A model generated the notes under the pieces. It was not told the origin of the DNA, ran no database searches, and saw nothing but the letters and a program-made list of their open reading frames with translations. The position numbers and the translations under genes are program-made. Shown here piece after piece: positions 9,150-18,442 of a stretch of 64,000 nt of DNA. The first letter of the stretch is position 1; the number at the start of each line of letters is the position of its first letter. This DNA comes from Yoonia sediminilitoris (GTDB lineage: Bacteria; Pseudomonadota; Alphaproteobacteria; Rhodobacterales; Rhodobacteraceae). Location of the stretch: assembly GCF_003058085.1 (NCBI RefSeq), contig NZ_QBUD01000003.1:186001-250000 (forward strand), read 5' to 3'.

Positions 9150-9482
9150 ATGACAAAGAAAATATCAAAGCAAAAAGTATATACACTGCTGGTCGAAGTG
9201 GGGCGGACAGCAAACGATGGCCTGCCCGAAGGGGCGACAGGCGGCGCGCTGATGTGCTTTTCCAGCGGCATTGACGAGGAAGAAGCCGTGCGCGAGACGG
9301 TCGCCATTCTCAAACAGGCCGACCTCGCGCCGCTGGACGTGTCCGGCTATGGCACGCTCGAAGAGCGGCTTGCCGAGGGGCACGATATATCTGACGATGA
9401 AAAGGCGTTGATGGCGCGCGCGCTGGAAGAAAACAGCGTGATTGTCGCCCAGATGACGCCATTCTTTGATGAACCTGCCTAA
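9150..9482 (+). CDS. Conserved hypothetical small acidic protein
   Basis: A soluble protein of 110 residues with a lysine-rich start (MTKKISKQKVYTLLVEVGRT) followed by an acidic, helical-looking body. There is no signal peptide or membrane segment and I do not recognise a domain. Start 9150 is preferred to the upstream in-frame ATG 9096 because the added residues look non-coding. It sits 77 nt after the phosphoesterase and may share its transcript. Confidence 0.6.
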   Translation: MTKKISKQKVYTLLVEVGRTANDGLPEGATGGALMCFSSGIDEEEAVRETVAILKQADLAPLDVSGYGTLEERLAEGHDISDDEKALMARALEENSVIVAQMTPFFDEPA

Positions 9483-9487
9483 GCTGC

Positions 9488-9736
9488 TCAGATCATTTTC
9501 ACGACTTCATCGGTTTGGTCGCTCTCCCTGCGCACTTGTGGCAAGAACCTGTCTTCTTGATGCGTGACCAGCCATTGGTCATGCTGAAGCGCGTCGATTT
9601 CACCTGAAACCCTGATCAGGTGACCTTGTCGTTCGCCCAGATCGACGGCATTGCCGGTGCGCTGGCGCTTCGCCTCCTGCGGACCCGCCGGACCGGGCCC
9701 GGTGATAGAAAGGCAAATTGCATCTGCCCGCCGCAA
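9488..9736 (-). CDS. Possible small hypothetical protein
   Basis: An 82-codon open frame on the minus strand fills the gap between the small acidic protein and dapE. The product is hydrophilic, without signal peptide, membrane segment or recognised domain. It is reported only because nothing else occupies this gap; it could be chance, since high-GC sequence often carries open frames. Confidence 0.25.
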   Translation of the reverse strand: MRRADAICLSITGPGPAGPQEAKRQRTGNAVDLGERQGHLIRVSGEIDALQHDQWLVTHQEDRFLPQVRRESDQTDEVVKMI

Positions 9737-9767
9737 AGGTTAGCCATGCCGCCAAAGGAGCCCGCCC

Positions 9768-10916
9768 ATGTCTGACCCCATTGACCCTGTCGCCCTGACC
9801 GCTGATCTGGTCCGCTGCCCCTCGATTACTCCGACCGAAGGCGGCGCGCTGGTCTTGCTGGAAAGACTGTTAAGCGACGGTGGCTTTGACTGCACCCGTG
9901 TTGATCGTGGCGACACATCCAACCTCTATGCCCGATGGGGGCGCAAAGGTGCCAATCGGACCTTTGGGTTCAATGGCCATACCGATGTTGTGCCTTTGGG
10001 CAATGAGGCCGACTGGACCGTTGCCCCCTTTGGTGCCGAAATCAGGGATGGCTATCTTTACGGGCGGGGTGCGACCGATATGAAATCAGGCGTCGCCGCC
10101 TTTGCCGCAGCCGCACTTGATTTTGTGGCGGAAACACCGCCCGACGGGGCTGTCGTTCTGGCAATTACCGGGGATGAAGAAGGCGACGCCACCGACGGCA
10201 CCGTCGCCCTGCTGGACTGGATGGCAGACCAAAACGAGGCGATGTCCGTCTGCCTTGTCGGCGAACCCACCTGCCCCGATGTCATGGGCGAGGCGATGAA
10301 AATCGGCCGGCGCGGGTCACTGACCGCGTGGCTGACAGTGCGCGGCACGCAGGGCCATGCGGCCTATCCACACCGCGCCAACAACCCTATTCCGGCGATG
10401 GCGCGCCTTGTCGACCGATTGTCATCGCATGTATTGGACAAAGGGACCGACCATTTTGATCCGTCTACCCTTGCGGTCGTGACCATCGACACAGGCAACC
10501 CGGCGACAAATGTGATCCCCGCAGCATGCGCGACAACCGTCAACGTACGCTTCAATGATGCGCATAGCAGTCAGGACATCATTACATGGATGCAGGCCGA
10601 GGTTGCGCGCATCAGCTGGGAGTTCGGGGTCGAGGTCGACAGCAAGATCAAGGTTTCCGGCGAAAGCTTTCTGACACCGCCGGGCGATCTGTCCGAGCTG
10701 GTGGCTGCCGCGGTCATGGCGGAAACCGGGGTGACGCCCGTGCTGTCGACATCCGGAGGGACATCAGATGCGCGTTTTGTCAAAGATCATTGCCCCGTCG
10801 TTGAATTCGGTCTGGTTGGCAAAACCATGCACCAGGTGGATGAGCGGGTGGCCGTAGAGCAGATCAATCAGCTCAAGGCGATCTACAAGCGTATTCTGAC
10901 CGACTATTTCGCGTAG
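9768..10916 (+). CDS. dapE: Succinyl-diaminopimelate desuccinylase DapE
   Basis: Zinc M20-family amidohydrolase that removes succinate from N-succinyl-LL-diaminopimelate in lysine and peptidoglycan precursor synthesis. It has 382 residues. Metal and catalytic residues are visible: H71 and D73 in GHTDVVP, D104 in GATDMKSG, and E137-E138 in [16 protein letters not shown] near the C-terminus is also typical. AAAGGAG precedes ATG 9768. It stands alone ahead of rnr. Confidence 0.95.
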   Translation: MSDPIDPVALTADLVRCPSITPTEGGALVLLERLLSDGGFDCTRVDRGDTSNLYARWGRKGANRTFGFNGHTDVVPLGNEADWTVAPFGAEIRDGYLYGRGATDMKSGVAAFAAAALDFVAETPPDGAVVLAITGDEEGDATDGTVALLDWMADQNEAMSVCLVGEPTCPDVMGEAMKIGRRGSLTAWLTVRGTQGHAAYPHRANNPIPAMARLVDRLSSHVLDKGTDHFDPSTLAVVTIDTGNPATNVIPAACATTVNVRFNDAHSSQDIITWMQAEVARISWEFGVEVDSKIKVSGESFLTPPGDLSELVAAAVMAETGVTPVLSTSGGTSDARFVKDHCPVVEFGLVGKTMHQVDERVAVEQINQLKAIYKRILTDYFA

Positions 10917-10943
10917 CGTGCACAAAGCCGTGCATTGAGGATG

Positions 10944-10961
10944 ACGCGCGCAATCGCGCGT
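10944..10961. other. GC-rich hairpin between dapE and rnr
   Basis: ACGCGCG, loop CAAT, CGCGCGT: a perfect 7-bp stem lying 15 nt before the rnr start. There is no T-run. It may affect rnr translation or end the dapE message weakly; no function can be assigned. Confidence 0.35.
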
Positions 10962-10975
10962 GCTAGGCGGTCTTC

Positions 10976-13216
10976 ATGACAAAGATCCCTTCAAAATCCG
11001 AAATCCTGTCATGGATTTCCGAAAACCCAACCAAGACCGCCAAGCGCGACATCGCCAAGGCGTTTGGAATCAAGGGGGCCGCGCGGATCGACCTCAAGCG
11101 CGTGCTGAAGGAGTTGCAGGACGACGGCAAACTGGCCAAGCGCCGGAATTCCTATCGCGATGCCGAAGAGCTTCCACCCGTTGCCGTGCTGGAAATCACC
11201 GGTCCCGACGCCGATGGAGACCTGTTTGCGCGGCCGCTGGAATGGCAGGGCAAAGGGCCGGAACCTGTGGTGTTGATGATGCTCCGCGCATCTGATCCGG
11301 CACTTGGTGCGGGCGACAGGATCCTTGGCCGTCTGACCGTGGACGCCACCGAAAGCCATTCGCACACAGCCCGGATGATCCGCCGGATCGGGGCCAATCC
11401 GCTACGCGTTCTGGGGGTGTTCCGGGCCGGGTCGGAAGGGGGCCGTATCGTGCCCATTGACAAGGGCGCCGACAAGGAATGGAGCGTCCCTGCGGGTGCC
11501 GCGGGAGGTGCAAAAGACGGCGAACTGGTCGAAGCCGAACAAGCCGGGCCCAAGGGCCGGATGGGTCTGCCAAAAGCGCGCATCGTGGCACGGCTGGGTG
11601 ATCCCTCTGCGCCGCGGGCGGTGTCGCTGATTGCCATCCACCAGCATGGCATTCCCGACCATTTCCCTGACGAAGTTGTGGCGGATGCGGACAGCGCAAA
11701 GCCCGCCCAGCAGGGCAAACGCACCGATTTGCGCCACCTGCCCCTGATCACGATCGACCCGTCGGACGCCCGCGATCACGATGATGCCTGCTATGTCGCG
11801 CGCGACGGCGACGGGTTTGTCATCTGGGTCGCGATTGCGGATGTGGCGCATTATGTAAGACCTGCCTCCGCGCTTGACCGCGAAGCACGCAAGCGCGGCA
11901 ACTCCACCTATTTCCCCGACCGCGTTGTCCCGATGTTGCCCGACCGGCTGTCTGGCGACCTGTGTTCCCTGCACGAAGGGGTCGAACGCCCCTGTCTGGC
12001 CGTGGCGATCAAGATCGACGCCGGTGGGCACAAGACGGGGCATGAATTCCACCGTGGCCTGATGAAATCTGTCGCATCACTCAGTTACGAAGACGTGCAA
12101 GACGGCATGGACGGGCGGCCCAACGCCAAGGTCGCCCCACTGATGGATGATATCATCCGTCCGCTCTATGAAGCCCATGAAGCATTGAACAAGGCACGCG
12201 AATTCCGGCAACCGCTGGAACTGGACCTGCCCGAACGCAAGATCGTTCTGGATGACGACGGCAAAGTCCGGTCTGTCAACTTCAAAGACCGGCTGGACGC
12301 CCACCGCCTGATCGAAGAATTCATGGTGCTGGCCAATGTCTGCGCGGCGGAAACGCTGATCGCCAAGAAATCTCCCTTGCTTTTCAGGGTCCACGAAGAA
12401 CCAAGCGCCGACAAGATGGATGCGCTACGCGATGTCGTACAAGCCTCTGGCCTTGTGCTGGCCAAGGGGCAGGTCCTGAAGACCGCCCATCTGAACCGGC
12501 TGCTGCGGCAGGCAGCGGAAACCGAACAGGCCGAACTGGTCAATATGGCAACCCTGCGGTCCATGACGCAGGCCTATTACAACCCCGAAAACTTCGGGCA
12601 TTTTGGGCTGGCGTTGCAGGCCTACGCGCATTTCACATCGCCGATCAGGCGCTACGCCGACCTGATCGTGCACCGCGCATTGATTACAGCGCACGGCTGG
12701 GGCGATGACGGGCTGACCCCTTGGGATATTGAGCATCTGGCCGATACCGGCAAGATCATCAGCGATACGGAACGCCGGTCGATGATGGCCGAACGGGACA
12801 CGACCGACCGCTACCTCGCTGCCTTTCTCTCCGACAGGATCGGGGCGGAAATGTCCGGACGGATCAGCGGGATTGCCAAGTTCGGTGTCTTTGTACGGCT
12901 GGACGAAACTGGCGCTGACGCGATGATTCCCATTCGCACGCTCGGGGCAGAATATTTTCACTATGACGCCGAGAGCCAGACCCTGATGGGGGCGGACAGT
13001 GGCCGCATCATCAGCCTGGGCCAGCGCGTGACCGTCAAACTCGCCGAGGCCGCCCCCGTCACCGGCGGACTGATCGTCGAACTGCTGACCCTCGCAGGGG
13101 AAGACGTGCCAAAGGGACCATCGCGCGGACGCGGGAAGCCGCCCCGGCGCAAGGTAAGCGCGTCCCGCAAAAAGGCCGCCAAGACAGCGCGCAAGGTGAA
13201 ACGCAAACGCCTCTAG
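10976..13216 (+). CDS. rnr: Ribonuclease R
   Basis: A 3'-to-5' exoribonuclease of the RNase II family, 746 residues, acting on structured RNA in decay and quality control. It has an N-terminal helix-turn-helix-like part, cold-shock domains, and the RNB catalytic domain starting near residue 245, with IDPSDARDHDDACYV carrying the metal-binding aspartates. A C-terminal S1 domain follows (about 620-700), then a strongly basic lysine/arginine tail typical of RNase R rather than RNase II. Confidence 0.95.
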   Translation: MTKIPSKSEILSWISENPTKTAKRDIAKAFGIKGAARIDLKRVLKELQDDGKLAKRRNSYRDAEELPPVAVLEITGPDADGDLFARPLEWQGKGPEPVVLMMLRASDPALGAGDRILGRLTVDATESHSHTARMIRRIGANPLRVLGVFRAGSEGGRIVPIDKGADKEWSVPAGAAGGAKDGELVEAEQAGPKGRMGLPKARIVARLGDPSAPRAVSLIAIHQHGIPDHFPDEVVADADSAKPAQQGKRTDLRHLPLITIDPSDARDHDDACYVARDGDGFVIWVAIADVAHYVRPASALDREARKRGNSTYFPDRVVPMLPDRLSGDLCSLHEGVERPCLAVAIKIDAGGHKTGHEFHRGLMKSVASLSYEDVQDGMDGRPNAKVAPLMDDIIRPLYEAHEALNKAREFRQPLELDLPERKIVLDDDGKVRSVNFKDRLDAHRLIEEFMVLANVCAAETLIAKKSPLLFRVHEEPSADKMDALRDVVQASGLVLAKGQVLKTAHLNRLLRQAAETEQAELVNMATLRSMTQAYYNPENFGHFGLALQAYAHFTSPIRRYADLIVHRALITAHGWGDDGLTPWDIEHLADTGKIISDTERRSMMAERDTTDRYLAAFLSDRIGAEMSGRISGIAKFGVFVRLDETGADAMIPIRTLGAEYFHYDAESQTLMGADSGRIISLGQRVTVKLAEAAPVTGGLIVELLTLAGEDVPKGPSRGRGKPPRRKVSASRKKAAKTARKVKRKRL

Positions 13217-13302
13217 GGTCCAAATTCCCTGGATCACCTGCTGATCTGGTTAATCAACTCTTAACGAAATCGCGGGCACTGTAGGGCATGGTCGTCCCTA
13301 CT

Positions 13303-13968
13303 ATGCGAAAGACGCAGTTTCACATGACTGATATCTTGCCTGCAACACTCCTTTGTCTAAGCCTTCTTAGTCTGTCCGGCTGCGGCAGTGGTGGATCGGA
13401 TGAGCAGTTAACCGTTGGGAACATCACTGACCAATATCTCAGCCTTGCTGAAAAGATTGACAGCAGCGCACTCGCCCCTGCGTCCGACATTCCGACAACC
13501 GGCAGCGCCAACTATTCGGGATATGTGAACACTTTTGTCGACACCCAAAGCTTTGGGGACGGTCTGATCGTGGGCGATCTGTCACTGCGCATTGGATTTT
13601 CCGGCGATGGTGAGGTGGAAGGCAAAGTGGATGACTTTGTCTTTATCGATTTGCAGGACAACAGCAACAACCTTCCTCCCCGCTCCGACCCTGTCCTGAG
13701 CCTTGACGGGCGGCTGAATATCAGTGGAGGGTCAATCACCCGCGCAACCCGCACCAATCCGACACAGTTTCAGGCGAACCTTGCCGGTGGCATCACGCTG
13801 CCACCATCAATTTCGGGGGCTGACAGCGACGCAACGGCACAGGTCGCAGGCAAGATGAACGGCGATTTCGTTGAAGGCGGTGTCAGAGGATCCATCGTGG
13901 CCACATCCGCAGTTCCCGGCCTGCCGGGCGTCCCCCTTGACGGAAGTTTTGGAGCAGAGCGGGACTGA
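13303..13968 (+). CDS. TbpB-like beta-barrel lipoprotein, first of a tandem pair
   Basis: A predicted lipoprotein of about 220 residues. A signal peptide with basic start (MRKTQF) and hydrophobic core ends in the lipobox LSGC. The mature part is acidic and rich in Gly, Ser and Asn, with alternating beta-strand patterns (GKVDDFVFIDL; ISGGSITRAT; VAGKMNGDFVEGGVRGSI) resembling the C-terminal barrel of transferrin-binding-protein-like surface lipoproteins. The next gene is a diverged duplicate. Start 13303 is chosen for the basic n-region; 13288 or 13324 are alternatives. Ligand unknown. Confidence 0.65.
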   Translation: MRKTQFHMTDILPATLLCLSLLSLSGCGSGGSDEQLTVGNITDQYLSLAEKIDSSALAPASDIPTTGSANYSGYVNTFVDTQSFGDGLIVGDLSLRIGFSGDGEVEGKVDDFVFIDLQDNSNNLPPRSDPVLSLDGRLNISGGSITRATRTNPTQFQANLAGGITLPPSISGADSDATAQVAGKMNGDFVEGGVRGSIVATSAVPGLPGVPLDGSFGAERD

Positions 13969-14110
13969 CATACTTGTTTTCTGCCGTGGCCCGGTCATCC
14001 GAACAGCACGATATGCCATAGGGTGCAGACAAACCGCTCAACCAACCATGTGATAGCGCCACTAGGCCAAGTTTCTCTTGTGCATTTTCACAGTTTAGAG
14101 GGTTTATCAT

Positions 14111-14755
14111 ATGCAAATTTCAACCAAAACGGCTTTCATTTCTTGTTCTATCATCGCTGCCACGGCCTGTGGTGGTGGTGGTGAAGAGGAGACTTTTGGA
14201 GATATTGAGTACCGCTATCTTCCGGTGATGGAGCGGTTGCATAATAGCCCCGAACTGCCCAGCAGCGAGATTCCAACGACCGGCAAAGCAAATTATGCAG
14301 GCGTGGCATAGATCTCTGCACAATCGGCGGACTACGGTGCCGGGCTGATTGCGGGTGATATCGGTCTGACTATCGGTTTCGCCAATACGGGCTCAGTGAA
14401 TGGAAAAATAGATGAATTTGTCTTCGTGGACCTTGTAGAAGGAACTGATGAGTTCCCACAGGAGTCTGCGACTGTGATCAGCATGGATGGCGAACTGGAT
14501 ATTTCAAACGGTTCTGTTATTCGGGCGTCCAGGCGTGGCAGGCCCACCTTTTTCAATGCTGATATCGATGGGAATGTTACCCTACCGCCAGAGATTACCG
14601 GCGAAAGCACAGATCAGGTCGCGTCCATCACAGGCGACTTGAGTTTCGGTCGTTTTTATGAAGACGGCGTCGCCGGTGACATTGATCTCGTGGCCTCTGT
14701 CCAAGGGGTCGGTTCAGAGGAGTTGAACGGGCAGTTCGCCGCAGAAAATCAATAG
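14111..14755 (+). pseudogene. Second tandem TbpB-like lipoprotein, interrupted by an amber codon
   Basis: A frame of 214 codons parallel to the upstream lipoprotein: signal peptide with lipobox ATAC, a shared segment (SEIPTTGKANYAG against SDIPTTGSANYSG), then GKIDEFVFVDL and ITGDLSFGRFYEDGVAGDI matching the same regions of the paralogue. An in-frame TAG at 14309-14311 separates the first 66 residues from the rest. The reading frame does not change across it, so one substitution would restore a complete gene. It is a young pseudogene, a readthrough gene or a sequencing error. Confidence 0.75.
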
Positions 14756-14761
14756 GATGTA

Positions 14762-14780
14762 TTACGCCTTTGTGGCGTAA
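14762..14780. terminator. Hairpin after the lipoprotein pair
   Basis: TTACGCC, loop TTTGT, GGCGTAA: a perfect 7-bp stem 7 nt after the lipoprotein frame. No T-run follows on the plus strand, so termination is possible but weak. From here to 14946 (the end of gshB) I see no gene. Confidence 0.4.
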
Positions 14781-14946
14781 AAGAATTCCCCGCATGGCGT
14801 CATCCGCAAGGCGGGAAATGCTCTTTCGCGCACTATCGCGTTTCGCGAAAAGCCTTTCGCCCAGCTTTTCGGAAAACGCCGTGCGCCATTCATATGTCGT
14901 GGGGGTTTCGCAATTCGCTGGTGCCGCAGGTCAAAGCCGAAAGGCC

Positions 14947-15885
14947 TTAAAGGCGCGACTCGATCGCTTCCCAGATTTTTTCAGCGACATTAGTGCCGTC
15001 GAACCGCTCCAGTTCCTGAATACCGGTGGGCGAGGTCACGTTGATCTCTGTCAGCCAGTCGCCAATCACATCAATGCCGACGAATATCTGCCCCTTCTCA
15101 CGCAAAAGCGGGCCGATACGGGCACAAATCTCACGGTCGCGGTCGGTCAGGGCGACCTTTTCAGGCCGGCCGCCGACGTGCATGTTTGACCGGGTTTCAC
15201 CGGCGGCGGGGACCCGATTGATCGCACCGACAGGTTCGCCATCAATCAAAATGACACGCTTGTCCCCCGCACTGACCGCAGGCAGGAATTTCTGAATGAT
15301 GAGTGGTTCGCGATTGATGCCGCTGAAGAGCTCATGCAGCGAAGCAAGGTTGCTGTCCGCATAGTGCAGCTTGAAGACGCCCGCCCCGCCATTGCCGTAA
15401 AGCGGCTTGAGGATGACATCGCCATGCGCTTCGCGGAACCGCTTGAGTGTGGCAAGATCGCGCGCGATCATCGTGGGCGGGGTCAGGTCGGGGAAGTTCA
15501 AGACCAACAGTTTTTCGGGATAGTTGCGCACCCAAAACGGGTCATTCACAACCAGTGTCTCGGGGTGGATCATATCCAGAATATGGGTGGTTGTGATATA
15601 GCTCATGTCAAAAGGCGGGTCTTGCCTGAGCCAGACAACATCCATATCCGCAAGGTCAAGATTGGTTTCGTCACCCAATGAAAAATGATCGCCTTTGACC
15701 CGCCGGACCGTCAGTGGATGGCCACAGGCCACAACCTTCCCCTGATCATAAGCAAGCATGTCGGGCGTATAGTAGAAAAGTGCATGGCCGCGCGCTTGCG
15801 CCTCTTCGGCGATACGAAACGTGCTGTCCGCATCAATATCAATCGGGCCAATCGGGTCCATTTGAAAGGCTATCTTCAACGCCAT
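14947..15885 (-). CDS. gshB: Glutathione synthetase GshB
   Basis: ATP-grasp ligase joining gamma-glutamylcysteine to glycine, the second step of glutathione synthesis. With the start at 15885 it has 312 residues. The N-terminus [15 protein letters not shown], the phosphate-loop region [14 protein letters not shown] and the C-terminal [12 protein letters not shown] are family hallmarks. GAGG lies 6-9 nt upstream of this ATG; an ATG four codons earlier has no such site. It heads away from yraN and rsmI on the same strand, with a 71-nt gap. Confidence 0.93.
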   Translation of the reverse strand: MALKIAFQMDPIGPIDIDADSTFRIAEEAQARGHALFYYTPDMLAYDQGKVVACGHPLTVRRVKGDHFSLGDETNLDLADMDVVWLRQDPPFDMSYITTTHILDMIHPETLVVNDPFWVRNYPEKLLVLNFPDLTPPTMIARDLATLKRFREAHGDVILKPLYGNGGAGVFKLHYADSNLASLHELFSGINREPLIIQKFLPAVSAGDKRVILIDGEPVGAINRVPAAGETRSNMHVGGRPEKVALTDRDREICARIGPLLREKGQIFVGIDVIGDWLTEINVTSPTGIQELERFDGTNVAEKIWEAIESRL

Positions 15886-15956
15886 ATCCAACCTCATTCA
15901 TGTGAGTTTTCCAGATGGATACATGACGCAGCAGACGACCATGCGCAATGGCTCTA

Positions 15957-16313
15957 TCAGGCTTCGGCAAAGGCGTTTTCGATCACCTGAACGGCCCCCG
16001 AGCCATCAACCATGGCGAGATCAAAACGCACATCGGTCAATTGTCCACGCGGTTCACCGGCCAGAAATTCGCTACCAGCGGCGCACAGGCGATCCATTTG
16101 CCGCCGCCCCAGACGGGTTGCGGCGCGGGCGAATGATTTGCTTTTCTTGACCTCGACAAAGACCACAGCATCGCCGTCGCGCATAACAAGGTCAATTTCG
16201 CCTGATTGTCCGCGCCAACGCCTTGCGGCCACACTGTGTTGGCGGCTTTCGTAATCGCTGGCGACGATATCTTCGGCAGCCAAGCCTGCCTGGTATCCCG
16301 TTTGACCCGTCAT
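15957..16313 (-). CDS. YraN/UPF0102 family endonuclease-like protein
   Basis: A protein of 118 residues of the UPF0102 (YraN) family, which has a restriction-endonuclease-like fold. The core GEIDLVMRDGDAVVFVEVKKSKSF contains the D and the ExK pattern of nuclease active sites. The ATG overlaps the rsmI stop by 4 nt, so translation is coupled. The rsmI-yraN pairing beside an LpoA homologue is widely conserved in proteobacteria. The biochemical role is unproven. Confidence 0.88.
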   Translation of the reverse strand: MTGQTGYQAGLAAEDIVASDYESRQHSVAARRWRGQSGEIDLVMRDGDAVVFVEVKKSKSFARAATRLGRRQMDRLCAAGSEFLAGEPRGQLTDVRFDLAMVDGSGAVQVIENAFAEA

Positions 16314-17170
16314 TCTTCTTGTCCCATCTTCAGCGCCAATTGATAGACCTGCCTGCGCGGCAAACCCAATGCGCCCGCCACAACCGTTGCAGCATCCTTG
16401 ACGCGCATTGTCTTCATCGCCTCAGCCAAGGCGGTTGTCACATCCACGTCTGCCACATCCTCCGCACCGGCACGGCCAACCAGAACGACCAATTCGCCTT
16501 TGACATTTCGGTCGGCGAAATGATCAGCCAGTTCCGAAAGCGTCCCGCGCGTGACCTCTTCAAACCGTTTGGTGAGTTCGCGACACACAACACCGGACCT
16601 TTCACCCCCAAACACATCGCACATACCAGATAATAATCCATGAATGCGTTTCGGACTTTCATAAAATACAAGCGTAAATGGTATGTCCCGCAGTTCCGCC
16701 AGTTCGGTATCGCGCTGTTGCTTGGCGGCAGGCAGAAACCCGATAAAGGCAAACCGGTCACTTGGCAGCCCCGACACCGTCAGCGCCGCCAGCACCGCGG
16801 AAGCCCCCGGCGCGCTTGTCACCATCAGCCCCTTTTCGATCATTGCGCGCCCCAGTTCATAGCCCGGGTCGGCAACAAGTGGCGTTCCCGCCTCGGACAC
16901 ATAGGCCACCGAACCACCTGCCTGCACCTTTGCGACAAGGCCCGCGATTGCCCCTGCATCGCTGTGATCATGCAGTGCGACAACCTTGCGCCCATTCAGG
17001 GCAACGCCATGAATTTCCATCAATTTTCGCGCTGTGCGCGTGTCTTCCGCGGCAATTAGGTCGGCCGAAGCGAGGATATCCAGCCCGCGCAACGTCATAT
17101 CACGCGCTGTCCCGATCGGTGTCGACACAAAGTACAATCCCGCCGCCAATGGTTTGTTGATGTGATTCAT
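16310..17170 (-). CDS. rsmI: 16S rRNA (cytidine-1402-2'-O)-methyltransferase RsmI
   Basis: SAM-dependent methyltransferase of the tetrapyrrole-methylase fold that modifies C1402 in the ribosomal P site. It has 286 residues. Signature segments are LYFVSTPIGTARDMTLRGLDIL, AEDTRTARKL, YVSEAGTPLVADPG and FYESPKRIHGLL. It is the first gene of the rsmI-yraN pair and is transcribed away from the LpoA-like gene, with about 105 nt between the two starts. Confidence 0.95.
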   Translation of the reverse strand: MNHINKPLAAGLYFVSTPIGTARDMTLRGLDILASADLIAAEDTRTARKLMEIHGVALNGRKVVALHDHSDAGAIAGLVAKVQAGGSVAYVSEAGTPLVADPGYELGRAMIEKGLMVTSAPGASAVLAALTVSGLPSDRFAFIGFLPAAKQQRDTELAELRDIPFTLVFYESPKRIHGLLSGMCDVFGGERSGVVCRELTKRFEEVTRGTLSELADHFADRNVKGELVVLVGRAGAEDVADVDVTTALAEAMKTMRVKDAATVVAGALGLPRRQVYQLALKMGQEE

Positions 17171-17275
17171 CGCTGGACCCGACTGCCCCCTGCTTTATGA
17201 TACGTCTCAATCGGCGGATAGCCCACAGCCAGATGGCACTGGCGTAATCCGCACTTTTTCAGGAGGGACGCCTTT

Positions 17276-18442
17276 ATGTTTGCTCGTTTCAGCATGGCCC
17301 GCAACCCGGCGGTGCGCTTTTTTGCATTTCTTTCTATGATGTGGCTGGCCGCTTGCGACACAGCCATCCTATCACCAACAGCCAACACCGGCCAGCAAAT
17401 CGACGCGGGCGCGCCTGTTCAGGTTGCCCTGCTGGTGCCCGGTGGGTCCGGAGCCGGCAGCGACGCCTTCTTGGCCCAAAACCTTGAAAACGCAGCGCGT
17501 CTTGCCATCGCTGATCTCAATGGCCCTGATATTCGCTTGCGGGTCTATAACACCGGTGCCAATCCTGTATTGGCTGCGGATGTGGCCCGGGCTGCTGTGG
17601 CAGATGGTGCACAGATCATTCTGGGTCCGCTCTTTGGTGAGGCCGCCAATGCCGCAGGCGTTGCGGTTGCCAGCCAGAACGTGAACGTCCTCGCCTTTTC
17701 GAACAACCCGACGATTGCCGGGGGCAATGTGTTTATTCTGGGTGCAACATTCCAGAATACCGCAGACCGCCTCGTGCGCTATGCAGGTCGGCAGGGTTTG
17801 AACCGCTTTTTGGTCTTGCATGGCGATGATGCGGGCGGTGCAATTGGTCGTGATGCAATTACCAGTGCCGTACAGAACAATGGCAGTCAGGTTGTGGCAA
17901 CGCAAAGCTATCCGCTTTCACAGCAGGGGATCATTTCTTCGACCGGTCGCATTGCGGCAGCCGCGCGCAATGCAGATGCCATCTTTATGACAGCCGGTGT
18001 GAACGCCGATCTGCCGATTTTGGCGACAACTTTGCCCGAGGCAGGCGTGACAAGCCGTTTTATCGGCCTGACCCGTTGGGACGCAGCCCCGCAGGCAGCA
18101 GCATTGCCGGGACTTCAGGGCGGTCTTTTTGCAACCGCTGACCGGGCAAGGACAAGCCTGTTCAACGACCGCTATGCCGCGACCTATGGCGAAAACCCGC
18201 ATCCGCTTGCCGGTCTGGCCTATGATGGAATTGCCGCAATTGGCGCGTTGGTCGCATCGGGTGAAAGCAACGCTTTGACCAAGGCAGCTTTAACCAATCC
18301 TCAAGGGTTTCAAGGCACGTCGGGCGTGTTTCGTTTCTTGCCAAACGGTCTGAACGAACGCGCATTGGCTGTTGCAACCTTTCAAGACAATCAGGTGGTG
18401 ATCCTTGAACAAGCCCCAAGAAGCTTTGGCGCCGGATTCTAA
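17276..18442 (+). CDS. Penicillin-binding protein activator, LpoA/YraM-like lipoprotein
   Basis: A predicted lipoprotein of 388 residues. The signal peptide ends in the lipobox LAAC near residue 27, and the mature part has the periplasmic-binding-protein fold of type-I ABC receptors (VALLVPGGSG; AAVADGAQIILGPLFGEAANA; LAYDGIAAIGAL). In the LpoA family such proteins stimulate penicillin-binding proteins from the outer membrane; an amino-acid-binding role cannot be excluded. AGGAGG lies just upstream of ATG 17276. The last 38 nt overlap the glnD coding region. Confidence 0.8.
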   Translation: MFARFSMARNPAVRFFAFLSMMWLAACDTAILSPTANTGQQIDAGAPVQVALLVPGGSGAGSDAFLAQNLENAARLAIADLNGPDIRLRVYNTGANPVLAADVARAAVADGAQIILGPLFGEAANAAGVAVASQNVNVLAFSNNPTIAGGNVFILGATFQNTADRLVRYAGRQGLNRFLVLHGDDAGGAIGRDAITSAVQNNGSQVVATQSYPLSQQGIISSTGRIAAAARNADAIFMTAGVNADLPILATTLPEAGVTSRFIGLTRWDAAPQAAALPGLQGGLFATADRARTSLFNDRYAATYGENPHPLAGLAYDGIAAIGALVASGESNALTKAALTNPQGFQGTSGVFRFLPNGLNERALAVATFQDNQVVILEQAPRSFGAGF

